Positions 38,249 to 47,035 of a stretch of 64,000 nt of DNA are shown here, piece by piece (position 1 is the first letter of the stretch; each line of letters begins with the position of its first letter). The stretch comes from Candidatus Rokuibacteriota bacterium (GTDB taxonomy: Bacteria > Methylomirabilota > Methylomirabilia > Rokubacteriales > CSP1-6): assembly GCA_030647435.1 (NCBI GenBank), contig JAUSJX010000097.1, forward strand, positions 62,001 through 126,000. Reading direction: 5' to 3'. A model generated the notes under the pieces. The model saw only the letters and a program-made list of their open reading frames with translations. It was not told the DNA's origin and did no database searches. Made by a program: the position numbers and the translations under genes.

Positions 38249-39309
38249 CCGCCGTCATCCTGGCCGGGGGCCAAGGCACGCGCCTGCGCCCCCTGACGAG
38301 CTCCCGCCCGAAGCCTGTCGTCCCGCTGCTCAACATCCCGTTTCTGGCCTACCAGCTGGCCCTGCTGCGTCGGCACGGGGTCGAGCGCGTCGTGCTGTCG
38401 TGCTCCTATCTCGTGGACGAGGTTCGGCGGACCATGGGCGACGGCGCCGGCTGGGGCGTCGGGCTCCACTACGCCGTCGAAGCGGAGCCGTTGGGGACGG
38501 CGGGCGGCGTCCGGAACGCGGCCGATCTCGTGAGCGGCCTCGTCGTCGTGCTCAACGGCGACGTCCTGACCGACGTCGACCTCTCCGCCATGCTGCGCTT
38601 CCACGCCCAGCGCGGGGCGCGGGCCACGATCTTCCTGACGCGCGTGGAAGACCCCAGCCCCTACGGCCTGGTCGAGGTGGCGGGCGACGGGCGCGTGACA
38701 GGATTCGTGGAGAAACCAAGCGCGGCGCAGCGCACGGCCGACACGGTCAACGCCGGGATCTACGTGCTCGACGGCGCCCTGCTGGCGCGAATCCCGCCCG
38801 GCCGCGTCGCGTCCATGGAGCGCGAGTTCTTCCCGGGGCTCCTGGCCGACGGCCTGCCTTTCTTCGGGTGGGTCGGCGACGGCTACTGGATTGACATCGG
38901 CAGCCCCGAAAAGTACCGCCAGGCCCAGCTCGACCTGCTGGAGGGCCGGGTGGCGACGGACGTGGGCCCGGCGGGCGCGGGCGGCGACCGGCTATCGATC
39001 GCGACCGATGCAATCTTGGGCGCGCGCGTCTCCGCCGTGGCGCCGGTCGTGATCGGCGCGGGGTGCCGGCTCGCGGACGACTGTCGCGTCGGCCCGTCCG
39101 CCGTCCTGGGCCCGGGATGCGCCGTTGGAGCCGCGGCAGCCGTCGAGGGCGCCGTCCTCTGGGAGCGCGTCTCGGTGGGCGCCGGCGCCGTGCTCCGCGA
39201 CTGCATCGTCGGCGCGGACGTCCGCATCGGCCCGCACGCCCACGTCGGCCCCGGCGTCGTGCTCGAGGACGGCGCCGTCGTGGCCTCGCACGCCCGCCTC
39301 GTCCGCTGA
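38167..39309 (+). CDS. Sugar-phosphate nucleotidyltransferase with C-terminal beta-helix
   Basis: Encodes a nucleotidyltransferase like mannose-1-phosphate guanylyltransferase or glucose-1-phosphate thymidylyl/uridylyltransferase. Motifs: [73 protein letters not shown], then hexapeptide repeats (about residues 270-380). The start is unclear. Homology begins at 38245, where the codon is ATA; the nearest canonical in-frame start is the GTG at 38167 (82-bp overlap with the Trm112-like gene). A CTG at 38230 would suit better. The end is certain. Confidence 0.9.
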   Translation: MPEGLPDPRRHPGHAHQRGAALDTGHITAVILAGGQGTRLRPLTSSRPKPVVPLLNIPFLAYQLALLRRHGVERVVLSCSYLVDEVRRTMGDGAGWGVGLHYAVEAEPLGTAGGVRNAADLVSGLVVVLNGDVLTDVDLSAMLRFHAQRGARATIFLTRVEDPSPYGLVEVAGDGRVTGFVEKPSAAQRTADTVNAGIYVLDGALLARIPPGRVASMEREFFPGLLADGLPFFGWVGDGYWIDIGSPEKYRQAQLDLLEGRVATDVGPAGAGGDRLSIATDAILGARVSAVAPVVIGAGCRLADDCRVGPSAVLGPGCAVGAAAAVEGAVLWERVSVGAGAVLRDCIVGADVRIGPHAHVGPGVVLEDGAVVASHARLVR

Positions 39310-39331
39310 CGCATCGCGGCTCAGCGCGTGA

Positions 39332-39337
39332 TATCCT
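39332..39337 (+). promoter_or_regulatory. -10 hexamer TATCCT 7 nt before the lepA ATG
   Basis: TATCCT ends 7 nt before the lepA ATG (39345). Transcription would begin at or next to the A of the start codon, giving a leaderless lepA-lepB message. No clear -35 and no Shine-Dalgarno were seen. Confidence 0.5.
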
Positions 39338-39344
39338 GAGACAG

Positions 39345-41135
39345 ATGACCACGGACCGCATCCGCAACTTCTCCATCGTTGCCCACATCGACCACGGCAA
39401 GTCCACCCTGGCGGACCGCCTGCTGTCCCTCACCGGCACCATGGACGCCAAGAAGGCCGTGGGGCAGGTCCTCGACTCGATGGACCTCGAGAAGGAGCGC
39501 GGCATCACCATCAAGGCCCACACCGTGCGCCTCCTCTACGCGGCGCGCGACGGCCACGAGTACACGCTCAACCTGATCGATACGCCCGGCCACGTGGACT
39601 TCTCCTACGAGGTGTCGCGCTCACTGGCCGCGTGCGAGGGCGCGCTCCTGATCGTGGACGCGGGCCAGGGCGTCGAGGCCCAGACGCTGGCAAACTTCTA
39701 CCTCGCGCTGGACGGCGGGCTCGAGATCATCCCGGTCATCAACAAGATCGACTTGCCGGCGGCGGACGTTCCCGGCACGCGGGCGCAGATCACCGAGATC
39801 CTGGGGCTCGACGGCGACACGGCGCTCACGATCTCGGCGAAGCACGGTACGGGCGTGCCCGAAGTGCTGGAAGCCATCGTGAGCCGCATCCCGCCACCGA
39901 AGGGAGACGCGGAGGCGCCGCTCAAGGCGCTCGTCTTCGACTCCTTCTACGACTCGTACCAGGGCGTCGTCGTCTACGTCCGGCTGATCGACGGGCGCGT
40001 GCGGGCGGGGATGCGCGCCCTGTTGATGTCGAACGGCAAGACGTACGAGGTCCAGCAGGTCGGCGTCTTCGCCCCCGACATGCGCGCGGTCGACGAGCTC
40101 AGCGCGGGCCAGGTCGGCTTTCTCACGGCTTCCATCAAGCGCGTGGCCGACGCGAAGATGGGCGAGACGATCACGGATGTGCTGAAGCCGACGGCCGAGC
40201 CCTGCCCCGGCTACCGCGACGCCAAGCCGATGGTCTTCGCCGGTCTCTACCCCATCGAGGACACCGAGTACGAAGGCCTGCGGGACGCGCTCGAGAAGCT
40301 GCGCCTCAACGACTCCGCCTTCAACTTCGAGCCCGAGACCTCGCTCGCGCTCGGCTACGGCTTCCGCTGCGGCTTCCTGGGCATGCTCCACCTCGAGATC
40401 GTCCAGGAGCGGCTCGAGCGCGAGTTCAACCTCTCGCTGATCGTCACGGCCCCGAGCGTGCGCTTCCGCATAGTCACACCCCGAGGCGAGACCATCGAGA
40501 TCGACAACCCGTCCAAGCTGCCGCCGCCGGACAAGATCGAGAAAATCGAGGAGCCCTACGTCCGCGGCTCCATCTTCGTGCCGACGGAGTTCATGAGCGA
40601 GATCTACAAGCTCGCGCAGGAGAAGCGGGGCGAGCACAAGTCGCTCGAGTACCTGGGCAAGCGCTGTCACATCCAGTTCGACTTCCCGCTCTCCGAGATC
40701 GTGGTCGACTTCTACGACAGGCTCAAGTCCATCTCGAAGGGCTACGCGTCTTTCGACTACGACTTTCTCGAGTTCCGCGAATCGGACATGGTCAAGCTGG
40801 ACATCCTCCTCAACGGCGACCCCGTGGACGCGCTCTCCGTCATCGTCCACCACGAGAAGGCCTACGAGAAGGGCAAGGCGCTGGCGGAAAAGCTCCGAGC
40901 CGTCATCCCGCGGCAGCTCTACGAGGTCGCCATCCAGGCGGCCATCGGCAGCCGGGTCATTGCCCGCGAGACCGTCAAGGCCATGGGCAAGAACGTTACC
41001 GCCAAGTGCTACGGCGGCGATATCTCGCGAAAACGCAAGCTGCTCGAGAAGCAGAAGGAGGGCAAGAAGCGCATGAAGCAGGTCGGCAAGGTCGAGGTGC
41101 CGCAGGAGGCGTTCCTGTTGGTCCTCAAGAGCTGA
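39345..41135 (+). CDS. lepA: Elongation factor 4 (LepA)
   Basis: A 596-residue translational GTPase that back-translocates ribosomes. G1 is [15 protein letters not shown]2 lies near [15 protein letters not shown]3 is DTPGHVDF, and G4 is NKIDLPAAD. The LepA-specific C-terminal domain ends [26 protein letters not shown]. The length is typical. It is directly followed by lepB, as in E. coli, with which it is probably co-transcribed. Confidence 0.97.
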   Translation: MTTDRIRNFSIVAHIDHGKSTLADRLLSLTGTMDAKKAVGQVLDSMDLEKERGITIKAHTVRLLYAARDGHEYTLNLIDTPGHVDFSYEVSRSLAACEGALLIVDAGQGVEAQTLANFYLALDGGLEIIPVINKIDLPAADVPGTRAQITEILGLDGDTALTISAKHGTGVPEVLEAIVSRIPPPKGDAEAPLKALVFDSFYDSYQGVVVYVRLIDGRVRAGMRALLMSNGKTYEVQQVGVFAPDMRAVDELSAGQVGFLTASIKRVADAKMGETITDVLKPTAEPCPGYRDAKPMVFAGLYPIEDTEYEGLRDALEKLRLNDSAFNFEPETSLALGYGFRCGFLGMLHLEIVQERLEREFNLSLIVTAPSVRFRIVTPRGETIEIDNPSKLPPPDKIEKIEEPYVRGSIFVPTEFMSEIYKLAQEKRGEHKSLEYLGKRCHIQFDFPLSEIVVDFYDRLKSISKGYASFDYDFLEFRESDMVKLDILLNGDPVDALSVIVHHEKAYEKGKALAEKLRAVIPRQLYEVAIQAAIGSRVIARETVKAMGKNVTAKCYGGDISRKRKLLEKQKEGKKRMKQVGKVEVPQEAFLLVLKS

Positions 41136-41142
41136 GCGTCAG

Positions 41143-41811
41143 ATGAGCCCCACCGAGACCCAACCCGAAGCGCCCGCGCCCGTCGAGGCGGGGGCCCCCG
41201 CGCGCCGCAAGTCGCTCGTCCGCGAGTACGCCGAGGCCATCTTCATCGCCGTGCTGCTGGCGCTCGTGATTCGCCAGTGCGGGGTCCAGGCCTTCACCAT
41301 CCCGTCGGGCTCCATGATGGAGACCCTGCTCGTGGGCGACTACATTCTCGTCAACAAGTTCCTTTACGGCGCCGAGCTGCCGTTCTCGGACACCCACCTG
41401 CCGGGCTTCCGCACGCCGGACCGCGGCGACATCGTCGTGTTCAAGTACCCCAACGACGAGAGCCGCGACTTCATCAAGCGCATCATCGCGGTCGGGGGCG
41501 ACACCGTGCAGGTGCAGGACAACCGCGTCAAGCTCAACGGCCGGCCGATCGAGGAGCCCTACGTCCGACCCGGCTCGATCCCCGCCGTCCCGTCGGGCCA
41601 CTGCGGCTACCTCTACGGATGCGACCCGCTCGTGGTGCCGTCGGGCTCGTACTTTGTCATGGGCGACAACCGGGACAACTCGCAGGACAGCCGCTACTGG
41701 GGCTTCGTCCGGCGCGAGAAGATCCGCGGCAAGGCCTTCCTGATCTACTGGTCGTGGAACGGGGAGAGCCACTGGCCGCGTTGGGGCCGCCTGGGCAACT
41801 GGCTGCCCTAG
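41143..41811 (+). CDS. lepB: Signal peptidase I
   Basis: A 222-residue membrane serine protease that removes Sec signal peptides. One N-terminal helix (AIFIAVLLALVIRQ), catalytic Ser in FTIPSGSMMETL, catalytic Lys in DFIKRIIAVGGDTV, and box E GDNRDNSQDSRYWG. It has a single transmembrane segment, as in many non-enteric bacteria. It starts 7 bp after lepA, and a repeat element begins right after its stop. Confidence 0.97.
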   Translation: MSPTETQPEAPAPVEAGAPARRKSLVREYAEAIFIAVLLALVIRQCGVQAFTIPSGSMMETLLVGDYILVNKFLYGAELPFSDTHLPGFRTPDRGDIVVFKYPNDESRDFIKRIIAVGGDTVQVQDNRVKLNGRPIEEPYVRPGSIPAVPSGHCGYLYGCDPLVVPSGSYFVMGDNRDNSQDSRYWGFVRREKIRGKAFLIYWSWNGESHWPRWGRLGNWLP

Positions 41812-42040
41812 GCAGGCTGCCGATAAGGGGCCATCTGCGCCATTTAGCAAAAAGATTGTTGGGGCGCCCTCGGCCGCACGTTCGTGGCCGTTCGAGCTGA
41901 GGGGCGGGGCCCCGAGGCGAGGGCTGAGATGATGGTTCGTACGCCTCGCGTGCGGATCAACTCAGCCCTCGTCTCGCGACGGCCGCTCAACTCGAACGGC
42001 GGGGCGCCGCCTCGCATCTGGACCTTTTTGAGGAGCCTGG
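41812..42040. repeat. 229-bp MITE-like element, copy B, with nested palindromes
   Basis: The terminal repeat 41812-41838 matches 25 of 27 bases of the right end of copy A (24082-24108). The other end 42014-42040 is a diverged inverted match. The three inner blocks of copy A recur in order. Copy B has two extra inner segments that are inverted copies of each other: 41887-41901 with 41986-42000, and 41914-41928 with 41961-41975, each with one mismatch. It starts at the base after the lepB stop and ends 10 bp before hemW. Confidence 0.8.
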
Positions 42041-42050
42041 GGATTAGGTA

Positions 42051-43274
42051 GTGATGGCCTCATTTGACTCGTGGATTCCGCGCTCGGGCTCGATCGGCGC
42101 GTATCTGCATGTCCCCTTCTGCACGAAGCGCTGCGGCTACTGCTCCTTTAACACAGCGCCCGTTTCGCCCGGCGCCGTCGCGCGCTTCCTCCCGACGCTC
42201 CTCGGCGAGATGGATCTCGTCGCCCGCGCCCCGTGGGCGGGCGCCGTCGACCTTCGCAGCGTCTTCCTCGGCGGCGGCACGCCTTCGCTGCTGCCCGCCG
42301 AGGCGATGGCGGAGATCCTCGATCGCCTCCGGTCGCGCTTCGGCATCGAGGCCGGCGCCGAGATCACGGTCGAGTGCAATCCCGAGAGCGTGAGCCTCGA
42401 GCGGCTGTCGGGCTATCGCCGGGCGGGCGTCACGCGCATCAGCCTGGGTGTCCAGAGCCTGGACGACCGCATCCTGCCGACGCTGGACCGGCTCCACACG
42501 GCCGCGCAGGCGTGCCGTGCCTTCGATGCCGCGCGCGCCGCGGGCTTCGAGGATGTCAGCGTCGATCTGATCTACGGCCTGCCGGCGCTCGACCTCGCGA
42601 CCTGGGAGGAGACGGTCAAGGGTGCGCTCGGCTGGGGGCCCGATCACCTCTCGGCCTACGCCCTGACGCTCGACGAGGGCAGCCTCTGGCACGCGGCGGC
42701 GTCCGCAGGGCGAGCCGCAGGACGTCGCGGGGCTGGGGCCCCGCCGACCGAGGCGAGCGAAATTTCAATAGTCCTCCCGCCGGAGGACACGGTGACCGCG
42801 CAGTACACGCGCCTCACCGAGCTCGCGGCGGAGGCGGGCTTCGAGCACTACGAGGTCTCCAACTACGCCCGCCCGGGGCACCGCTCGACGCACAACCAGA
42901 TCTACTGGCGCGCCGAGGAGTACCTGGGCCTGGGCCCGGGCGCCTGCGGGTTCCTCGGCGACGTGCGCTACGGCAACGTCAAGTCCGTCGAGCGCTACGG
43001 CGCCATGGTCGCGGGCGGTGAGCCGCCCGTCGGGACGCACGAGACGCTGACGCCGCGCCAGCGCATGGCCGAGCGCCTGATCCTGGGTCTCAGGCTCGGC
43101 GACGGCGTGCCGGCAGCGTGGCTCGACGAGCGCGCGGCGCTGGGACCGGCGCGGCTCCAGGCCACGCTCGCGGCGTGGCGTGAGCGCGGGCTCCTCGGCG
43201 GGCGGGACGGGCGCGTCCGCCTGACCGAGGCGGGCTTTCTCCTCTCGGACGCGCTCTTCATCGATCTCCTTTAA
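42051..43274 (+). CDS. hemW: HemW-like radical SAM protein (coproporphyrinogen III oxidase-like)
   Basis: A 407-residue radical SAM protein. The cluster motif is VPFCTKRCGYCSF (CxxxCxxC), followed by FLGGGTPSLLP, ECNPESV, SLGVQSLDD and NQIYWRAEEYLGLGPGACG. HemW is a haem chaperone rather than a true oxidase. An insertion of about 20 residues (about bases 42705-42780) is not seen in typical HemW and contains a perfect 7-bp stem palindrome. The start may be the GTG at 42051 or the ATG directly after it. Confidence 0.92.
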   Translation: MMASFDSWIPRSGSIGAYLHVPFCTKRCGYCSFNTAPVSPGAVARFLPTLLGEMDLVARAPWAGAVDLRSVFLGGGTPSLLPAEAMAEILDRLRSRFGIEAGAEITVECNPESVSLERLSGYRRAGVTRISLGVQSLDDRILPTLDRLHTAAQACRAFDAARAAGFEDVSVDLIYGLPALDLATWEETVKGALGWGPDHLSAYALTLDEGSLWHAAASAGRAAGRRGAGAPPTEASEISIVLPPEDTVTAQYTRLTELAAEAGFEHYEVSNYARPGHRSTHNQIYWRAEEYLGLGPGACGFLGDVRYGNVKSVERYGAMVAGGEPPVGTHETLTPRQRMAERLILGLRLGDGVPAAWLDERAALGPARLQATLAAWRERGLLGGRDGRVRLTEAGFLLSDALFIDLL

Positions 43275-43279
43275 TCGGG

Positions 43280-43285
43280 TACGAT
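43280..43285 (+). promoter_or_regulatory. -10 hexamer TACGAT 9 nt before the hrcA ATG
   Basis: TACGAT ends 9 nt before the hrcA ATG, with no Shine-Dalgarno in between; a nearly leaderless message is predicted. No CIRCE operator (TTAGCACTC-N9-GAGTGCTAA) was found here or before grpE. Confidence 0.4.
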
Positions 43286-43294
43286 ACGGCCACC

Positions 43295-44344
43295 ATGGCT
43301 CTGCCCCTTCTCGACCAGCGCCTGCGGCAGGTGCTCCTGGCTGTCATCGCGGAATACGTGGAGACCGCTCAGCCCGTGGGGTCGCGCTCCGTCTCGCGCC
43401 GTCACGTCCGGGGGCTATCGCCGGCGACCATCCGCAATGCCATGGCCGACCTCGAGGAGCAGGGCTTTCTCACCCACCCTCACACGTCGGCCGGCCGCGT
43501 GCCGACGGACAAGGCCTACCGCTTCTACGTCAGCGCCCTGGGCGAGGTGCCGTGGAAGGCCGCCCCGGCCGGTGCCAAGACCGCGGAGACCGCCGCCCCG
43601 CCGGCGGACGCGGGCGAGCGACTCATGTCGGAGACACCCACGCGCCTCTCGGACGGCACGCACATGACCGGGATGCTCCTCGCCCCGCCGCTCCGCCGCA
43701 CCGCGCTGGACCGGATCGAGCTGGTCGGCCTGGGCGAAGACCGCGCGCTGGCCGTGGTCGTCACGGATACGGGCTGGGTCACGGCCCGCGCCATCACGCC
43801 GCTGCCCCGCCCGGGCGTCGAGGAGCTGCGGGAGATCGGCCGGACCCTGACGCGGCGCTACCGCGGCAAGACCTTCCAGGCCATCCTCGACGACATCGAG
43901 CACCCGGCCGACCCGCTCGACCCGCTCTGGACCAGGAGCCGTGGCGTCCTCGACGAGATCGCCGGGCTGCTGCGCGACCGCAACCTCTACATCAGCGGCG
44001 CCATCAACGTGCTCGACCACCCCGACTTCAGCGATGTCGGCACCATGCGCGGGCTGCTCAAGGCCTTCGAGGACAAGGCGCGCCTCGTGGACCTCCTGAC
44101 GCGCATGGCCGAGGAGCGGGGCGTGCAGGTCCTGATCGGAGGGGAAAATCCGGTCGAGGAGATGCGCGAGTGCAGCCTCATCACCTCCACGTACACCTAC
44201 CGCGGTCAGGTGCTGGGCGTGCTGGGAGTGGTCGGGCCGCGACGCATGGCCTACGGCGACGTCATCGCCATCGTGGACGAGACCGCGCGGCTCGTCTCCG
44301 ACTCGTTATCGCGGGTGCAGAGAGAACTGTACCTCCCATCCTGA
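43295..44344 (+). CDS. hrcA: Heat-inducible transcription repressor HrcA
   Basis: A 349-residue repressor. N-terminal winged helix: VIAEYVETAQPVGSRSVS, LSPATIRNAMADLEEQGFL, HPHTSAGRVPTDKAYRFYV, all HrcA hallmarks. The C-terminal GAF-like domain ends GPRRMAYGDVIAIVDETARLVS. It normally binds CIRCE to repress chaperone genes; no CIRCE is visible in this window, so the operator may lie elsewhere or differ. It is followed by grpE and dnaJ. Confidence 0.96.
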   Translation: MALPLLDQRLRQVLLAVIAEYVETAQPVGSRSVSRRHVRGLSPATIRNAMADLEEQGFLTHPHTSAGRVPTDKAYRFYVSALGEVPWKAAPAGAKTAETAAPPADAGERLMSETPTRLSDGTHMTGMLLAPPLRRTALDRIELVGLGEDRALAVVVTDTGWVTARAITPLPRPGVEELREIGRTLTRRYRGKTFQAILDDIEHPADPLDPLWTRSRGVLDEIAGLLRDRNLYISGAINVLDHPDFSDVGTMRGLLKAFEDKARLVDLLTRMAEERGVQVLIGGENPVEEMRECSLITSTYTYRGQVLGVLGVVGPRRMAYGDVIAIVDETARLVSDSLSRVQRELYLPS

Positions 44345-44518
44345 TGCGGTGCCGGCCGCAGGTCCTTGTTCATCAGCGGGGGCCTCGACTAGTCTCAGCC
44401 CTCGCGCCTCGCCTTCGGCAGCGGCTCACACCGCGTGCCCCCGCACTCCCCCCGTCCGCAGGTCAAACCGGTGCCTGCCGCAGGTCAACCTGCTCCCGTC
44501 TGCTATACTTTCTGTGTC
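44345..44518. promoter_or_regulatory. hrcA-grpE spacer: short repeats and -10 TATACT before grpE
   Basis: A 174-bp spacer. TATACT at 44504-44509 lies 9 nt before the grpE ATG, with no Shine-Dalgarno. Three copies of a CCGCAGGTC motif occur at about 44356, 44455 and 44477. CTCAGCCCTCG (44394-44404) is shared with the nested palindromes of copy B (41961-41971), suggesting a related repeat fragment. Confidence 0.5.
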
Positions 44519-45055
44519 ATGAACGACCACATCCTGGACCCTGACAACGGCGGTATTTCGCTCGAGCCCGAGGAAGAGATCCGGCGCCTCCGCGACGCCC
44601 TCGAAGCCAAGACAGGCGAGGCCGAGGAGCACCGCGACCGCTACCTCCGGGCTGCCGCCGAGTTCGACAACGCCCGCAAGCGCGCCGCCCGCGAGCGCGA
44701 GGAGTACACGCGCTACGTCAACGAGTCGCTCCTGCGCGAGCTCCTGCCGGTCCTCGACAATTTCGAGCGGGCGCTCCAGGCGGCCCGCGGCGAGCCCGCG
44801 GCGGCGGCCGTCACGGCCGGGGTGGAACTGACCCAGCGCGAGCTCCTGCGCGTGCTGGAGAAGTTCGGCGTGACCCCCTTCCCCTCCGTCGGCCAGCCCT
44901 TCGACCCCGAGCGGCACGAGGCCATCGCGCGCGTGCCCGCCCAGGGCCGGCCCGAGGGCACGGTGGTGGACGAGACGGCGCGCGGCTATCTCCTCAACGG
45001 GCGCGTCCTCCGCCCGGCCATGGTCACCGTGGCCTCGAGCCCCGACCCGTCCTAG
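44519..45055 (+). CDS. grpE: Nucleotide exchange factor GrpE
   Basis: A 178-residue cochaperone that releases ADP from DnaK. It has the long N-terminal coiled coil (residues about 10-75), RYLRAAAEFDNARKRAARER, LLPVLDNFERAL and the C-terminal beta domain ending in NGRVLRPAMVTV. The ATG at 44519 is chosen because a TATACT promoter lies between it and the upstream alternative. It is followed 1 bp later by dnaJ, with no dnaK between. Confidence 0.95.
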   Translation: MNDHILDPDNGGISLEPEEEIRRLRDALEAKTGEAEEHRDRYLRAAAEFDNARKRAAREREEYTRYVNESLLRELLPVLDNFERALQAARGEPAAAAVTAGVELTQRELLRVLEKFGVTPFPSVGQPFDPERHEAIARVPAQGRPEGTVVDETARGYLLNGRVLRPAMVTVASSPDPS

Positions 45056-45056
45056 C

Positions 45057-46154
45057 GTGGCGTCCAAGGACTACTACTCGGTCCTCGGCGTGGGCCGGGG
45101 CGCCGACGACGCCCTACTCAAGAAGGCCTACCGCGCCCTCGCCCGGCAGCACCACCCTGACAAGAACCTCGGTGACGCCCGGGCCGAGGAGCGCTTCAAG
45201 GAGATCAGCGAGGCGTACGCCGTGCTCTCCGATCCGGACAAGCGCGCGCACTACGACCGCTTCGGCACCGTCGCTGGGCCCGGCGGCGGCCCCGGCGACG
45301 TCGGCTTCGGCACCATCATCGAGGACCTCTTCGAGGGGTTCTTCGGCGGCGGAGGCGGAGCGCGCCGCGCGCGCGCACGGCGCGGCGAAGACCTCCAGTA
45401 CCGGCTCGAGATCTCGCTCGAGGAGGCCGCGCACGGGATCGAGACCAAGCTCCAGGTTCCCCGCCACGAGACCTGCGAGGCCTGCCGCGGCTCGGGCCAG
45501 GAGCCCGGCACCACGCCCGAGACGTGCGGGACCTGCCGCGGCCAGGGGCAGGTCCGCTTCTCCCAGGGCTTCCTCACCGTCGCGCGCCCGTGCCCGGCCT
45601 GTGGAGGCGCGGGCCGCGTCAACCGCCACCCGTGCGCGGGCTGTCGTGGCGAAGGCCGCGTGGCGCGCGAGCGACTGCTCACGGTGACGATCCCCGCGGG
45701 GATCGAGGACGGCAACCAGCTGCGCCTCTCGGGCGAGGGAGAGGGTGGTCTCAACGGCGGCCCCCCGGGCGACCTCTACGTGCTGCTCCAAATCCGGCCG
45801 CACGAGATCTTCGTGCGGCAGGGCACCGACCTCGTCTGCGCCCTGCCGCTGACCTATCCCCAGGCCTGCCTCGGGGACGAGGTCGACGTGCCCGTCCTCG
45901 ACGGCAAGGCGCGGCTGACGGTGCCGCCCGGCACCCAGCCGGGCCAGCGCTTGACGCTCAAGGGCAAGGGGATGCCCCACTTCAGAGGGCGGGGGCACGG
46001 CCATGCGGTCTACGAGGTGGTCATCGAGGTGCCGAAGAAGCTCTCGCAGCGGGAGCGGGAGCTCCTCGAAGATCTCCGCGAGGCATCGAAGGCGTCCTCG
46101 GGCCCGCTGCTCTCCTCTTTCCTCGAGCGGATGAAGAAGCTCTTCGGCAGTTGA
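45057..46154 (+). CDS. dnaJ: Chaperone DnaJ
   Basis: A 365-residue Hsp40. J domain with HPD (RQHHPDKNLGDA), a Gly-rich linker, a zinc domain of four CxxCxGxG-like repeats (CEACRGSG, CGTCRGQG, CPACGGAG, CAGCRGEG), and C-terminal peptide-binding domains. The GTG start lies one base after the grpE stop. The stop overlaps prmA (TGATG). Confidence 0.96.
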   Translation: MASKDYYSVLGVGRGADDALLKKAYRALARQHHPDKNLGDARAEERFKEISEAYAVLSDPDKRAHYDRFGTVAGPGGGPGDVGFGTIIEDLFEGFFGGGGGARRARARRGEDLQYRLEISLEEAAHGIETKLQVPRHETCEACRGSGQEPGTTPETCGTCRGQGQVRFSQGFLTVARPCPACGGAGRVNRHPCAGCRGEGRVARERLLTVTIPAGIEDGNQLRLSGEGEGGLNGGPPGDLYVLLQIRPHEIFVRQGTDLVCALPLTYPQACLGDEVDVPVLDGKARLTVPPGTQPGQRLTLKGKGMPHFRGRGHGHAVYEVVIEVPKKLSQRERELLEDLREASKASSGPLLSSFLERMKKLFGS

Positions 46155-47035
46155 TGGCCTTCTGGCAGATCACCGTCCCGACCTCGCCCGAAACCTCCGA
46201 AGGCCTGACCAACTTCCTCTGGGAACAGGGCGCCCTGGGCGTGGTGGAGGAGGAGAGCCCCGTCTCTGCGGCGAGGCTTCGCGCCTTCTTCTCCGACAGC
46301 GCCTCGTCCACCGCCCTCGTAACCTCGGTGCGGGAGTACGCGGCCGGCCTCAGCACCCTGGGCTTCCTGACGGCGCCGGGCGATGTGGAGATCGCGCCGC
46401 TCCTCGAGGAAGCCTGGGCCAGCGCGTGGCAGCAGTGCTTCCCTCCGCGGGCTGTCGGGCGGAGGCTCTGGGTAAAGCCGCCGTGGGAAGCGGCAGAGGC
46501 GACGGATCGAATCGCGGTCGTGATCGAGCCCGGGCGCGCCTTCGGCACGGGACACCACGGCAGCACCGAGGGATGCCTGGCGCTCCTCGACGAAGCCATC
46601 GCCGACACACGGCCCGAGCGGGTCCTCGACATCGGCACCGGCACGGGCATCCTCGCCGTCGCCGCCGTCAAGCTGGGCGCGGGACTCGTCGTGGCTCTGG
46701 ACGTGGATCCGGACGCCATCGCGGCCGCGCGGGTCAACGCCGCCCGCAACAGCTGCGCCGAGCGCATCGAGCTCCTCATGGCTGGGCCCGAGTCGCTCCG
46801 CGACGTCCCGCCCTTCCCGCTCGTCCTCGCCAACCTCCTCGCCCACACCCATCTGGCGCTCGCTCCGCACTATCGCCGGCTGGCGGCGCCGGGCGGCGCG
46901 CTGATCCTCGGCGGCATCCTCGAACACGAGGACAAGGACGTGATCGCGGCGCTCGAGCCGGCGGGCTTGGCGCTCCGCGGGCGGCTCGTGATCGAGGGCT
47001 GGTCCTCGCTGCTTCTGGAAGCGGCCGCCGCGTGA
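46154..47035 (+). CDS. prmA: Ribosomal protein L11 methyltransferase PrmA
   Basis: A 293-residue SAM methyltransferase. The N-terminal substrate domain begins FWQITVPTSPETSEGLTNFL; AFGTGHHGSTEGCLALL, LDIGTGTGILAVAAVKLGA and VLANLLAHTH are PrmA motifs (NILA in most). It trimethylates L11. The ATG overlaps the dnaJ stop by one base, and its stop overlaps rsmE, matching the common dnaJ-prmA-rsmE gene order. Confidence 0.94.
   Translation: MAFWQITVPTSPETSEGLTNFLWEQGALGVVEEESPVSAARLRAFFSDSASSTALVTSVREYAAGLSTLGFLTAPGDVEIAPLLEEAWASAWQQCFPPRAVGRRLWVKPPWEAAEATDRIAVVIEPGRAFGTGHHGSTEGCLALLDEAIADTRPERVLDIGTGTGILAVAAVKLGAGLVVALDVDPDAIAAARVNAARNSCAERIELLMAGPESLRDVPPFPLVLANLLAHTHLALAPHYRRLAAPGGALILGGILEHEDKDVIAALEPAGLALRGRLVIEGWSSLLLEAAAA

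Noticed and set aside
43275-44518. CIRCE operator upstream of hrcA or grpE
   Set aside because: No TTAGCACTC-N9-GAGTGCTAA-like sequence was found by eye.
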